Program-made: the position numbers and the translations under genes
The notes under the pieces: generated by a model
Databases searched by the model: none
What the model saw: the letters and a program-made list of their open reading frames with translations, nothing else
What the model was told of the DNA's origin: nothing
In this document: one piece after another, positions 26,197-35,166 of the stretch
Layout: each line of letters begins with the position of its first letter
Position numbering within the stretch: position 1 is the stretch's first letter
From: Chitinophaga solisilvae
GTDB taxonomy: Bacteria; Bacteroidota; Bacteroidia; Chitinophagales; Chitinophagaceae
Direction: 5' to 3'
Assembly (NCBI RefSeq): GCF_009928525.1
Contig: NZ_JAABOK010000013.1
Span: 124,001 to 188,000, forward strand
Length of the DNA stretch: 64,000 nucleotides

Positions 26197-27051
26197 TTAG
26201 GATAACATAATTCTGTTACAAATGATCACGCTGTTTTCCTTTATACCATTCATAAACACGGCCTTGCCGGGATCCAGTGTTCTGGCAGTACCGAACCAGC
26301 GCGGCTTCAGATGGAATACCCATCCGTAGGCCTGCCCATTATGATCCACATAATCGATCGGTGTATCGGGGTAACGGTCGTTGTAGTCATTGATAAAGTG
26401 ATAGAACAGATCTCCCAGATCCATTTTGATAGGCGTACGCGCGCGGAAGTAGGTACGGCTGTTGTCGCCATGTCCCTTTTCCATTTCCAGCCCTATTACA
26501 ATCAGATCTCTCATCTCTTCCTCATTCACCTCCGGCGCATCCTTATACATCGGATATTGCCACCATTTATGCACTTTAACGGGTATTGCCATCATCTTCT
26601 CAAAGGTCTTATAAACAAACGTCGGCAATACAAAGGAAAACATGCAGGTCAGCATCGGGTAGTACAGGAAAGCATCCTTATTGAGGAAACGGTTAATCAG
26701 CACAAAGGCAACACCGCCGAAACACCAGATGGCTACAATAAATGCCAGTTCAGAGCCCAATGAATTTTCGTTTGCCCAGAAGCGGGTATACATAAAGTGA
26801 CAGTGGACAATACCCAGGCCCAGAAACCATATTTCATAGAAGAGATACTGGTTCATCAGGTTCTGATGGGTAAACAGGAAAGGGATGGAGCTGATAACAG
26901 CAAACACCAGCGTCATACATACCAAATACCACAGTGCCTTCTTTTTAAAAAGACTGAAATTTTTGATGTATCTGCTTAGCAATGCCACTATGATAGATCC
27001 TACGGCCATTACGCCGGCCAGCATCATATAGAATTTAGCGGTGTATCTCAT
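26197..27051 (-). CDS. tssN: T6SS membrane protein TssN
   Basis: A 284-residue protein. The N-terminal about 155 residues hold five hydrophobic segments (e.g. FYMMLAGVMAVGSIIVALLS, WYLVCMTLVFAVISSIPFLF). The C-terminal half is cytoplasmic, with the TssN-type run MEKGHGDNSRTYFRARTPIKM and a Trp-rich end part (GWVFHLKPRWFGTARTLDP). TssN is specific to the Bacteroidota T6SS and is thought to tie the baseplate to the inner membrane. It sits between tssG and tssK. Confidence 0.9.
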   Translation of the reverse strand: MRYTAKFYMMLAGVMAVGSIIVALLSRYIKNFSLFKKKALWYLVCMTLVFAVISSIPFLFTHQNLMNQYLFYEIWFLGLGIVHCHFMYTRFWANENSLGSELAFIVAIWCFGGVAFVLINRFLNKDAFLYYPMLTCMFSFVLPTFVYKTFEKMMAIPVKVHKWWQYPMYKDAPEVNEEEMRDLIVIGLEMEKGHGDNSRTYFRARTPIKMDLGDLFYHFINDYNDRYPDTPIDYVDHNGQAYGWVFHLKPRWFGTARTLDPGKAVFMNGIKENSVIICNRIMLS

Positions 27052-27164
27052 AGCTCTTCTGGTATGTCAGGTTTTTCAGTTTTTAGGGTTTTTAACATAC
27101 AGCGTCGTTTTACGCGTTAACAATGTTAACAAAAATAATTCCACATCGGTACAAATTTTTTCCG

Positions 27165-28124
27165 TCAGAGGAAAAAATTATAACCCATAATGCCTTCTCC
27201 TGTTTTCCGGTCAGAAACGGTTACAGACTTCTCATCCGGGTGCGGTTCCAGTACAGTCTGCACAGTGGCGTCAGCCGGAAAAAAGTAGCCGTAACAGGTT
27301 TCGAGCAGCCGGCCGTAAGGATTCCATGCCAGGAACGATACAATGCGCTGATGCTGCAGCGGCCCGATGGTAACAATAATGCGGGGCATATCCGAATAAA
27401 ATACTTCTCCCGCCATCGTATCTACTCCCAGCAAACACTCGCCCAGTAGTGTGCCGGTTGCTGCCTGTACTGGCTGCGGCGTATGATCCATGGCTATCTG
27501 TACCGGCTCCTCCAGTATCATCTGCAGGCACAGCTGTACCAGCGATAAATTACCGGCAATTCGGTGCATATATGGCAGCAGTTTCACCAGCCTGCCTGCC
27601 GCCTGCCCCGGAAGCCCCGCAGGCAGATTCCAGAAGGCATGAAACAACTGATCGGCATCCTTTCCGAATACATCAAACAACAGATGCTTCTCCCGCTGTT
27701 CCAGGAATACCCGCTGCAGGAAAAATTCATGCTCCAGCGGCTGAAAAAACCGCCTGGCCTGCAATTCCTGCTGCTGTTGCCGCTTATAGCGCGCCACCAT
27801 TTCAGTAGTACCACTGCCCTTCTTTTCCTGCTGTGTAAAATCATGAAACATACCTTCCGGAAGCCGGTCATAAATACCATCACGCGAAAGTGACAGCACA
27901 ACGAAAGGCTGATAAGGCTGACTTTCATCCAGTTCCGCATGAAGAATATCTCTATTGAAAGAACGCGCAAACACATTCTCCAGTTCTACCACCACCTCTT
28001 CCAGCCGCACATGATTATCGAGCAGCTCACCCACTACTACCTCTGCCCTGATGTCATAAGGCAAAGCATTTACATGTGTAATGACTTCTTCCAGTACAGC
28101 TGATTTCTGGGCGTTGCTTATCAT
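27165..28124 (-). CDS. tssG: T6SS baseplate protein TssG
   Basis: A 319-residue TssG. It shows LSLSRDGIYDRLPEGMFHDF (about 78-97), the Bacteroidota version of the TssG core, and a C-terminal run VTIGPLQHQRIVSFLAWNPYG. With TssF and TssE it forms the baseplate wedge. It is the first gene of the minus-strand tssGNKO block, 208 bp from the divergent PKD-protein gene. 113 bp separate it from tssN. Confidence 0.9.
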   Translation of the reverse strand: MISNAQKSAVLEEVITHVNALPYDIRAEVVVGELLDNHVRLEEVVVELENVFARSFNRDILHAELDESQPYQPFVVLSLSRDGIYDRLPEGMFHDFTQQEKKGSGTTEMVARYKRQQQQELQARRFFQPLEHEFFLQRVFLEQREKHLLFDVFGKDADQLFHAFWNLPAGLPGQAAGRLVKLLPYMHRIAGNLSLVQLCLQMILEEPVQIAMDHTPQPVQAATGTLLGECLLGVDTMAGEVFYSDMPRIIVTIGPLQHQRIVSFLAWNPYGRLLETCYGYFFPADATVQTVLEPHPDEKSVTVSDRKTGEGIMGYNFFL

Positions 28125-28216
28125 TTAATCTGATTTAGGTTTTCCGTGTAAAAAACGGTTAGCAGCACTATCTGCACACACTGCTGGTCTATGGTTTTCG
28201 GGCTAACTGTTGGCTA

Positions 28217-28224
28217 CAAAAATA
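28217..28224 (-). promoter_or_regulatory. candidate -7 box (TATTTTTG) for tssG operon
   Basis: On the minus strand TATTTTTG lies 92 bp upstream of the tssG ATG, with a TTG 23 nt further upstream (28248-28250), slightly more than the usual spacer. It is in the divergent region shared with the PKD-protein gene, for whose own promoter I see no convincing box. Confidence 0.4.
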
Positions 28225-28332
28225 ACGTATTGTAATTATATGTGACTCAAATCCTGCTTCAAAAAAAACTCTTCATTTTACATTGGCAATTTATCTAAAA
28301 AAACAGTAAAATTGTAAAAACCTGAAAAACCG

Positions 28333-29391
28333 ATGGCCCCACGTAAACCCGATAATGAGCATAAGGTAAACTCATTCAGACCCTTTGGTAAAATTGCCAG
28401 CCATGTTGACCCGATGGTATTATGGACATTCTTTGGCCTGTTCATTATCAGCATCATCCTGCTTGCTTTTCAGCTCGACGGCAAGGAAGATTGCACCAAC
28501 ACGGATATTCAGCTCAGCACCCGCCAGCACAGCGGCGGTAAATCATATACGGTAGGCGAAGTAATTACTTTCAACGCCGTTGGATCCGATAAAAAAAGAA
28601 CGGATTACGCCTGGGAATTCGGCGACTCTTCTGCAAGGCAGACAGGCGCACAGGTATACCACGCCTTTCATAAAGCAGGCAGCTATGTAGTAACCCTCAA
28701 ATCAGGCAAATGCACCTGGAACAAGGAAGTGATTGTAGTGATGCCGGTGACTGCAACACCTGTGAGCAGCGCCGCAGATGTATTCCCTGTTATCGAAGGC
28801 CCCTCTGAAGTGTTTGCCGGCCGGCCCGTTACCTTCTACAACAAAACTGCTTCTGCTACCAAATGGACCTGGAGACTGATGCAGGACAACGCAGAAGTAC
28901 ATACGCAGTCTTCCGTAACCTATACATTCTCTGCTCCCGGTGAAAGAACATTATCACTCATCATCAACGGCGACAGTGCCCATATGGTCATGAAGAGTAT
29001 CACCGTATTTCCTGCCCGCGCCAAACCTGCGGATGATGGCGATGGCGGCGCTTTCCCCGCAGTAGTACCCCGCAACGATCCTCCGCCACCGCCGCCGCCG
29101 GTGGAAGAAAAACCAAGAGTGCCCGCCGTTTCTGACGATGAATTCCAGTACATGCTCACACAGGTAGTCGGCAAACAGAAAACAGCCGCGGATTTCGCCA
29201 AATACCTCTGCGACAACCTGCAGGCAAGAGTATTACTGAACGATAACCGTACCGATAACTTCGCCCACTTCTGCGACCGCATACACGGCAAGAAAAGAGT
29301 TAAAATACAAAAGGTCAACCTGGTTAAAGACAAAAACGGATGTGTGACAGAAATCAGGGTAATTTATGATAAGAAATTCTGGCCGTTTTAA
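28333..29391 (+). CDS. T6SS-linked PKD-domain inner-membrane protein (TssP candidate)
   Basis: A 352-residue protein. A cytoplasmic N-terminus of about 28 residues is followed by one membrane segment (about 29-47, MVLWTFFGLFIISIILLAF). Two PKD-like beta domains follow, the first with DYAWEFGDSSARQTG and YHAFHKAGSYVVTLKSG, the second with TKWTWRLMQDN. After a polyproline linker (PPPPPPP) comes a C-terminal alpha/beta domain ending in YDKKFWPF. Position upstream of tssE/tssF and topology fit a periplasm-spanning part such as TssP; I did not confirm that family. It is 9 bp from tssE. Confidence 0.75.
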   Translation: MAPRKPDNEHKVNSFRPFGKIASHVDPMVLWTFFGLFIISIILLAFQLDGKEDCTNTDIQLSTRQHSGGKSYTVGEVITFNAVGSDKKRTDYAWEFGDSSARQTGAQVYHAFHKAGSYVVTLKSGKCTWNKEVIVVMPVTATPVSSAADVFPVIEGPSEVFAGRPVTFYNKTASATKWTWRLMQDNAEVHTQSSVTYTFSAPGERTLSLIINGDSAHMVMKSITVFPARAKPADDGDGGAFPAVVPRNDPPPPPPPVEEKPRVPAVSDDEFQYMLTQVVGKQKTAADFAKYLCDNLQARVLLNDNRTDNFAHFCDRIHGKKRVKIQKVNLVKDKNGCVTEIRVIYDKKFWPF

Positions 29392-29400
29392 TTCTGCTGC

Positions 29401-29832
29401 ATGAAAGGAAAGTATTATAAGCTGCCGCTGGACTTTTCCCAGATTCTACAGAAAAGAGACCTGGAAGCCATCTCCCTGGAAGATTCTGTAGGACAGCACA
29501 TCCATCTGCTCATTACTACCGTACTGGGAGAAAACAAAGATGATCCCCAATACGGCTGTAAATGGTGGGACAACGATTTTGATATCAAAGCGTCCAACAA
29601 CGAAGTAAAGGAACAGATAGAAAATGCTGTTAAAACAGCTATTACCAGGTATGAAAAAAGACTGGCGCAGATAAGAGTAGTGGCAGCGGTTAACCAGGAA
29701 GAACTCCAGGTGAAGGCTGCCCGAAAAATGAAGAAAAAAATACGGGTAACCGTTTCCGGTGTGCTGGCTAAAAACAATAACCCGTTTCAGTACGCCAGTT
29801 ACTTCTTCATCAGCCCGTTGTCTTACGATTAA
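29401..29832 (+). CDS. tssE: T6SS baseplate protein TssE (GPW/gp25 family)
   Basis: A 143-residue gp25-like protein. SLEDSVGQHIHLLITTVLGE (about 25-44) and the following CKWWDNDFD match the gp25/TssE core, where the phage protein has its E-P-R type contacts. It starts sheath polymerisation on the baseplate. Spacing is 9 bp after the PKD gene and 23 bp before tssF, so one operon. Confidence 0.9.
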   Translation: MKGKYYKLPLDFSQILQKRDLEAISLEDSVGQHIHLLITTVLGENKDDPQYGCKWWDNDFDIKASNNEVKEQIENAVKTAITRYEKRLAQIRVVAAVNQEELQVKAARKMKKKIRVTVSGVLAKNNNPFQYASYFFISPLSYD

Positions 29833-29855
29833 TCAGTGTTTATAACTACCAGCGC

Positions 29856-31682
29856 ATGAAAGAGAAAAAAGAACGGATAAAAGACCGGATGCTGAAAACA
29901 GCCGCACGCCTGTGGGGATACCCCGATGCGGAAGTAGAAACCTCCTTTGACCCTGTGGTGCAGCTACTGCTGGAAGCCTGCGCCGCAGAGCTGGAAAAGA
30001 TTTCCGGCGAAGTGGACGTATCACATGCACGCCTCGTGGAAAGGCTCGCACAGATCATGATGCCGGAACCCATCACCAGCGCCCAGCCCGCGCACGGCAT
30101 TCTTCATGCTATTGCCACGGAAGCTACCGCAGAGATTAATGCCGGCCACCAATTCTATCAGCATACACAATCCGGGACTCAAACACAGGACTATTTCTTT
30201 TCTCCCGTTACCACGCACCGCCTGTTCAGGGCGCATGTACAATATCTCGTCATCGGTAACAAACTGTACGAAACCCGCGATAACTGGTTCAAAGAACAGG
30301 TACTTCAGGGCCGCTATGCTGCCGATACCCCGCCTAATCACCTGTGGATAGGACTACGCCCGGAACAGCTGCAGCAAAGCTATGAAGGCATGTCTTTTTT
30401 CTTCGATCTGCGTAACATACACCAGCAGGAGATGTTCTACCATTACCTGCCCCTCGCCCGCTTCTATATCAATGACCGGGAACTCACCGTGAAAAACGGC
30501 TACCATCACAGCCGCTCTGCCGCTGAGGAAGAAATAGACAAAATGCTGCAGGTATCTGTAAATAACGACGCCCGGTACAGCCAGCATATACTGCAACGAT
30601 TCCGCCGGCACTTTCTTACGGTAACGGATACACGTACAGAGCCCATCAGCGCGTTTCCTGCACAGCTGTCTGCTATCTTCGGACAAGACGGCAGCCGCCT
30701 GCACCAGGAGATTCAATGGATTCGCATTGAATTTCCGGAAGCGCTGCACCATACCCTGCTGGAAGACCTTTACTGCAGCATCAACTGCTTCCCGGTCATC
30801 AACAAAAAAAACAACGAACAATCGCTTAAACTCAATAAATACCTGAACATCATTCCGCTGCAGACACAGGACATATTTTTCGATATTAAAAGAGTATATG
30901 ACCTGGAAGGCACTGACTATTACGTGCGTAACTTCTCCACTGCCGGCCAGTTACAGGAAGGCGAGCTGGTAGTACGCAGCAGCGGCATCGGCCGGTTTGA
31001 TACCCGCGAAGCCAAAGAAGTGATTGCCTACCTGATGGAAGTGATCAGAGATGAAAGCTCCCTGTTCGATGAGGTGAAAAATGATTACGTTACCAACCGT
31101 ATGCGGGAACTGCATCAGCTGATTGCCTCCCTGGAAGAACAACTGCAACCGGGCGCCAACAAGGGAAATATCCCGTACCTGATGGTAAAACCTAAAGAAA
31201 ATGCTGAATACATTTTCATAGAATTCTATTCTACCAATGGTACTGCCGCCAACAACATCCGTATGGGCAGCCGCCTGCTGGAGTATGGCAGCGTAAATGC
31301 CAGACCCGCCAGCATCACCCTGCTTACCAACACGCAAGGCGGTAAAGACAGGCTGAATATCGATGAGAAGATCAACCTGTACCGCTCTCACCTGTTATCA
31401 CATAACAGGATTGTTACACCGGAAGATATGAAAGCATTATGCTACACTATTTTCGGCAAAGAGCTGAAAGCAGCGGCTGTAACAAAAGGCGTGATGATGC
31501 AACCCGGAACCGGCGCAGGATATGTGCGTACCCTGGAAATCAGGCTGACGCTTACACAACCTACCGCAAAATACCCGCCGGCTCACCTGCATTACCTGAA
31601 AGAAGAACTGTTGCTCCAGCTGAAGGAGAAGTCACCCAACACATTTCCATACCGCGTATTCATCAATGATGTGCTGATGTGA
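29856..31682 (+). CDS. tssF: T6SS baseplate protein TssF
   Basis: A 608-residue TssF. The N-terminal region has DRMLKTAARLWGYPDAEVET and SHARLVERLAQIMMPEPITS, the typical opening of the Bacteroidota form, and the C-terminus has an R-x-L-S-H-N-R-I-V-T-P-E-D segment followed by YRVFINDVLM. Two TssF and one TssG form each wedge of the baseplate. Its last 91 bp overlap, in convergent orientation, the end of the lytic transglycosylase gene. Confidence 0.93.
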   Translation: MKEKKERIKDRMLKTAARLWGYPDAEVETSFDPVVQLLLEACAAELEKISGEVDVSHARLVERLAQIMMPEPITSAQPAHGILHAIATEATAEINAGHQFYQHTQSGTQTQDYFFSPVTTHRLFRAHVQYLVIGNKLYETRDNWFKEQVLQGRYAADTPPNHLWIGLRPEQLQQSYEGMSFFFDLRNIHQQEMFYHYLPLARFYINDRELTVKNGYHHSRSAAEEEIDKMLQVSVNNDARYSQHILQRFRRHFLTVTDTRTEPISAFPAQLSAIFGQDGSRLHQEIQWIRIEFPEALHHTLLEDLYCSINCFPVINKKNNEQSLKLNKYLNIIPLQTQDIFFDIKRVYDLEGTDYYVRNFSTAGQLQEGELVVRSSGIGRFDTREAKEVIAYLMEVIRDESSLFDEVKNDYVTNRMRELHQLIASLEEQLQPGANKGNIPYLMVKPKENAEYIFIEFYSTNGTAANNIRMGSRLLEYGSVNARPASITLLTNTQGGKDRLNIDEKINLYRSHLLSHNRIVTPEDMKALCYTIFGKELKAAAVTKGVMMQPGTGAGYVRTLEIRLTLTQPTAKYPPAHLHYLKEELLLQLKEKSPNTFPYRVFINDVLM

Positions 31683-32713
31683 GTGTCTGTGCTGACAAGT
31701 TCTACATTGCCGCCGGTTTTGAGCAGATCCAGGGGCACCCCTTTTTTACCATCCATTGTACAGAGCGTGATAGTATTACCAAAACCCAGGTCTACATATA
31801 CACGGTTGTTTACAATCCATCCCCTGCCGGACAGGCTGGCATTCCGGCGTATATATACCCCGTCTGCCTGCAGATCCGCCAGCAGTGATAAATTCACCAG
31901 TTCTCCATCGCGGAACGAATCATGATGCTTTAACTTCGCTGCATATACGATCGTGGTTTTCTTTCCCACCTTTCTTCCAATATCTATACGAATAGTATTA
32001 AAATCTTTTGCGCTGCCGGCAGGCGCAGCCTGTGGCGAGGCAAAGACGGAACCATTCCGGGAACTTTTGCTGAACACATTATAACCGAAGCCGGGCAGGT
32101 ATAGCTCCGGGCTTTCAAACAACTGCTTGATGGCTATGATCTTGTAGATATACTGGGCCGTTTCATTGTTCAGCAGCAGCTGGTAATAGTCTGTACTGCC
32201 CTGCCGGCGTATATTCCGGGAAATGTTACCAGGGCCGGCATTATAGGCGGCGGCAGCGAGGGTCCATGACTTCAGCTGGGTGTGGAGATTGCGTATCAGC
32301 CGGCAGGCCGCATGTGTAGCTTTAATCAGGTGATTCCTTTCATCATATCCTTCACTCACCGCCAGTCCCAGCTCCGCTGCTGTGCCGGGCATAATCTGCC
32401 AGACGCCCTGTGCGCCGACCGGGGAAGTGGCATTTGTTAATCCGCTTTCCACGATGGGCAGATATTTAAAATCCAGCGGTACCTCGTATTGCCGTAAAAT
32501 AGGTTCAATAACAGGAAAAAACTGCTCCGCTTTCAGCCGCAGGGACGGCAGATAGCCCTGGTATTGCATATTCCGCTTAATGACATCCATCAGGCGGAAG
32601 GAAACAAAATCTCTCTCCATTGGTACTATTTCACCGCAGAAGTCAATCTGTTGTGCTATACCCGGGCATGTTAACAAACAAAAAAATAGCACTGTAAGTA
32701 ACCAGTGTTTCAT
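31592..32713 (-). CDS. secreted lytic transglycosylase (SLT domain)
   Basis: A 373-residue protein with a signal peptide (cut near PGIAQ). The SLT domain spans about 65-210: the catalytic Glu lies in YLPIVESGLTNATSPVGA, and GVWQIMPGTA and AAAAYNAGPGNI are the family motifs. The C-terminal part is beta-rich. It cuts peptidoglycan without water, leaving 1,6-anhydro ends. Placed last in the tssH-B-C block, it probably makes room in the wall for the T6SS. Its final about 30 codons run antisense into tssF, so its Ser/Asn-rich end may be a recent extension. 13 bp after the DUF4138 gene. Confidence 0.88.
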   Translation of the reverse strand: MKHWLLTVLFFCLLTCPGIAQQIDFCGEIVPMERDFVSFRLMDVIKRNMQYQGYLPSLRLKAEQFFPVIEPILRQYEVPLDFKYLPIVESGLTNATSPVGAQGVWQIMPGTAAELGLAVSEGYDERNHLIKATHAACRLIRNLHTQLKSWTLAAAAYNAGPGNISRNIRRQGSTDYYQLLLNNETAQYIYKIIAIKQLFESPELYLPGFGYNVFSKSSRNGSVFASPQAAPAGSAKDFNTIRIDIGRKVGKKTTIVYAAKLKHHDSFRDGELVNLSLLADLQADGVYIRRNASLSGRGWIVNNRVYVDLGFGNTITLCTMDGKKGVPLDLLKTGGNVELVSTDTHISTSLMNTRYGNVLGDFSFSWSNSSSFR

Positions 32714-32726
32714 TTTTATACAGGAT

Positions 32727-33626
32727 TTATTTCGTCACCATGTACTTGGGCAGGGCGCTGACAGGCACGTATAACACCACCTGTGGCTTGTCTTCGCCTG
32801 ACTGTAATACTAACAGCACTTCATCGTCTTTCCTGAACTGCTTGGAAGGCACAACAAAAACTTCGGTAGCATCTTCCTTTCCTGCGATCACAGCGGGGCC
32901 TTTCTTATAGAGCAATGGCATGGAATGCAGTACGGAGCTGTCTTTCTTTTCCTTGTGCAGCAGGGTGGCCTTCACAATTTCGTAGGGTTCCTTGTTTTTG
33001 TTGCGTACCCGGAAACAGAAGTAGTGCATATTATTCAGCGTCATAGCCTGGGCATATCCGAGATTGATGCCGTCTACCTTCACTTCGTGCTGGTGGTTTA
33101 CTTTACGGTCCCTGCCGAAGTCATCTGCAATTTTGCTGACGGTCACCGTATCAATGCTGATCAGTGTTCCTTCATCTTCCGCGGGCAGTTCCAGCAGCTG
33201 CCGCCCGCCGCTGTCTCCACTGCCGGGGCGTGTAGGCGTAAGCGTACCACCGCCTCCGGCATTGGAGGCAACGGCATCTCTGGATTTTTTAGACAAGGCA
33301 TATTTCAGCTTTGCCAGATCTGCTTTATCCCGGAATGCCAGGATCATGTAGTGGATATTATCTCCTTCCCGGACGATAAGATTGGTAGGTCTGGGATTGG
33401 CTACGATGGGCCTTACAAATACCATACTGCCGTCCACGATACGATAATCATAATCGGCATTTTTACCGTCGCCTATCTGGAAGGTAGAAATGGGAGAGCC
33501 GCAGGTGATCAGCGTTACAGCTCCCTTTGTGGTGAGCACTGTATCCGTTCTTGGCCCCTGTGCAGCGGCATTGCGCGCTGTTCCGGCAATTAACAAACAA
33601 ACTAAAAAACTACACAACCGTTTCAT
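32727..33626 (-). CDS. TraN/VirB9-like protein, DUF4138 family
   Basis: A 299-residue protein with a signal peptide (MKRLCSFLVCLLIAGTARNA, cut near AAAQ). The N-terminal domain (about 30-110) has GAVTLITCGSPISTFQIGDG and TNLIVREGDNIHYMILAF, like the start of conjugative-transposon TraN. After a Gly-rich linker, the C-terminal domain has LNNMHYFCFRVRNKNKEPYEI and KQFRKDDEVLLVL, like the DUF4138 end. In conjugation TraN is an outer-membrane-core part of the type IV system. Here it is between tssC and a lytic transglycosylase with no other tra gene, so a T6SS envelope role is inferred. TssQ identity cannot be excluded. Confidence 0.75.
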   Translation of the reverse strand: MKRLCSFLVCLLIAGTARNAAAQGPRTDTVLTTKGAVTLITCGSPISTFQIGDGKNADYDYRIVDGSMVFVRPIVANPRPTNLIVREGDNIHYMILAFRDKADLAKLKYALSKKSRDAVASNAGGGGTLTPTRPGSGDSGGRQLLELPAEDEGTLISIDTVTVSKIADDFGRDRKVNHQHEVKVDGINLGYAQAMTLNNMHYFCFRVRNKNKEPYEIVKATLLHKEKKDSSVLHSMPLLYKKGPAVIAGKEDATEVFVVPSKQFRKDDEVLLVLQSGEDKPQVVLYVPVSALPKYMVTK

Positions 33627-33755
33627 GGTAATACCTCTTAACTGTAATCAGTTGTTTTCCGCCAGGCTGGCTTGCGGAAAACAACTATAAAATATTATTT
33701 CATCTGCGGCCGTTCATCTGAATACTGCTACCGTTGCGGATGTACAGCCGTTCAT

Positions 33756-35129
33756 TTACTTATCCTGTTCGTAGGTGGTATCCCAGTCGGTAGCATCGTC
33801 GCCCTTCTGCCCTTCCATTTTAATGAGGAAGTTCTTGGCAGGGAAATAAGGTTTCAGATGAATATCCAGGTGGATACGGTCTTTCTGAATCGGATCCTGT
33901 TCAAAGCGGCGGATATTGAAATCTTCAATCAGTTTATCCGGACCGGTAATACCATCCAGGAAGCGGATAATCTGCTTCATGAGGTCTTTGCGGGTATTGG
34001 CGTTGAAGTTTTCAAAAGCCCGGCGGTTCAGGAAGTCCATGAGTACTTTGGTAACGAAATCGAATACACGTACCACGGAATAGGTCTGCAATCCGAGATT
34101 ATCTCCGTTGAACAATGTCTTGGCGCTGAAGGCCATTACTTTGCCGTATTCCTTTACCATTGGCACCAGTCCCATTTTCTCCAGGCTGGCAATTTCACTT
34201 TTCTTCAGTTCAAACTTAACGCCATCCACTTCATTCATACCGCCGAATTTCTTACCGGCTGTTACCTGCGACATGAGTGTTTTGTAGATCTTTCCTGCGA
34301 GTGCGCCGGAAGGAGGTACATAGAGATGATCTCCTTCTCCCACTTCTTCAAATTTGCCGCGGCCTACCAGCCAGTTGCAGGACATAATTACGTTGGAGCG
34401 GTGTATTTCGCCGCCGGTAAGATTCGCCATTTCAAACATCTCCATCACATCATCCGGAGCATCCAGGTGAGCGAAGTCTGTTATCAGCATGGCTTTATTT
34501 TCATGTGCGATTTTCGCCCATTTTTCTATCACCTTATTGGAACCGAGGTAACCGGGAACTACCAGCAGGCTGTAGTTATCGCGCAGATCAAGTCTGTCGT
34601 AGTTAGCCACCAGTTCATTGCGGACAGCATCTATAAACCTGGTATTGTCCAGGTCTTTCAGCTGTTCCAGTTCCACATTGATAAAGGAGATATTCTTCAC
34701 CTTGTCGGATTCTGTATTCTTGAAGAACAGCGCTACGTTACGATAGGATTGTTCCAGTTCGTGCGTAGCTTCTACGGCTTCGCCGAGGTTCTTTGCCAGT
34801 ATGGCTTCTGCATCCTGTGCATGTTCGCTGCAGTAATCAACCATTTCCGGAAGTTCGCTGGCTTCGGACAATACTTTTTCCCAGAGGGATAATGTTTTCC
34901 TGAGTTTATCTCTTTCCTGTTTCTTACCGGATTCCGTTAAAAATATATTCCGGCGCGCCTTGCGTTCCGGGTTCATATTTTGTGCACCTTCTACCGTTGC
35001 TTCCAGGAGATCAAAGCCACCGTACTTTGCCAGTTCTTCGAGCTGTTGGGTGAGGTTAACTTCCTGTCTGGCTGAAGACTGACCTGCCTGTTGCAGTTCC
35101 TGTTCCTCGTTTTTCTGTAATTCTGCCAT
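33756..35129 (-). CDS. tssC: T6SS sheath large subunit TssC
   Basis: A 457-residue TssC of the Bacteroidota type. It begins with a Gln/Glu-rich arm, then LTQQLEELAKYGGFDLLEA; the core has YSLLVVPGYLGSNKVIEKW and ALLITDFAHLDAPDD-like segments, and the C-terminus ends in a charged arm. With TssB it forms the contractile sheath. 37 bp after tssB and 129 bp before the DUF4138 gene. Confidence 0.94.
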   Translation of the reverse strand: MAELQKNEEQELQQAGQSSARQEVNLTQQLEELAKYGGFDLLEATVEGAQNMNPERKARRNIFLTESGKKQERDKLRKTLSLWEKVLSEASELPEMVDYCSEHAQDAEAILAKNLGEAVEATHELEQSYRNVALFFKNTESDKVKNISFINVELEQLKDLDNTRFIDAVRNELVANYDRLDLRDNYSLLVVPGYLGSNKVIEKWAKIAHENKAMLITDFAHLDAPDDVMEMFEMANLTGGEIHRSNVIMSCNWLVGRGKFEEVGEGDHLYVPPSGALAGKIYKTLMSQVTAGKKFGGMNEVDGVKFELKKSEIASLEKMGLVPMVKEYGKVMAFSAKTLFNGDNLGLQTYSVVRVFDFVTKVLMDFLNRRAFENFNANTRKDLMKQIIRFLDGITGPDKLIEDFNIRRFEQDPIQKDRIHLDIHLKPYFPAKNFLIKMEGQKGDDATDWDTTYEQDK

Positions 35130-35166
35130 AATGAATAAATTATGTTCCGGGATAGGGAACTGTGAA

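Noticed and set aside
32727..33626. TraN-like gene taken as sign of an integrated conjugative transposon
   Set aside because: No other tra, mob, integrase or attachment site is seen, and the gene is tightly packed among T6SS genes.
33672..34892. A 406-codon open frame on the plus strand inside tssC
   Set aside because: Antisense to the well-supported tssC; no family pattern, rich in His/Phe/Cys like other mirror frames in this window.
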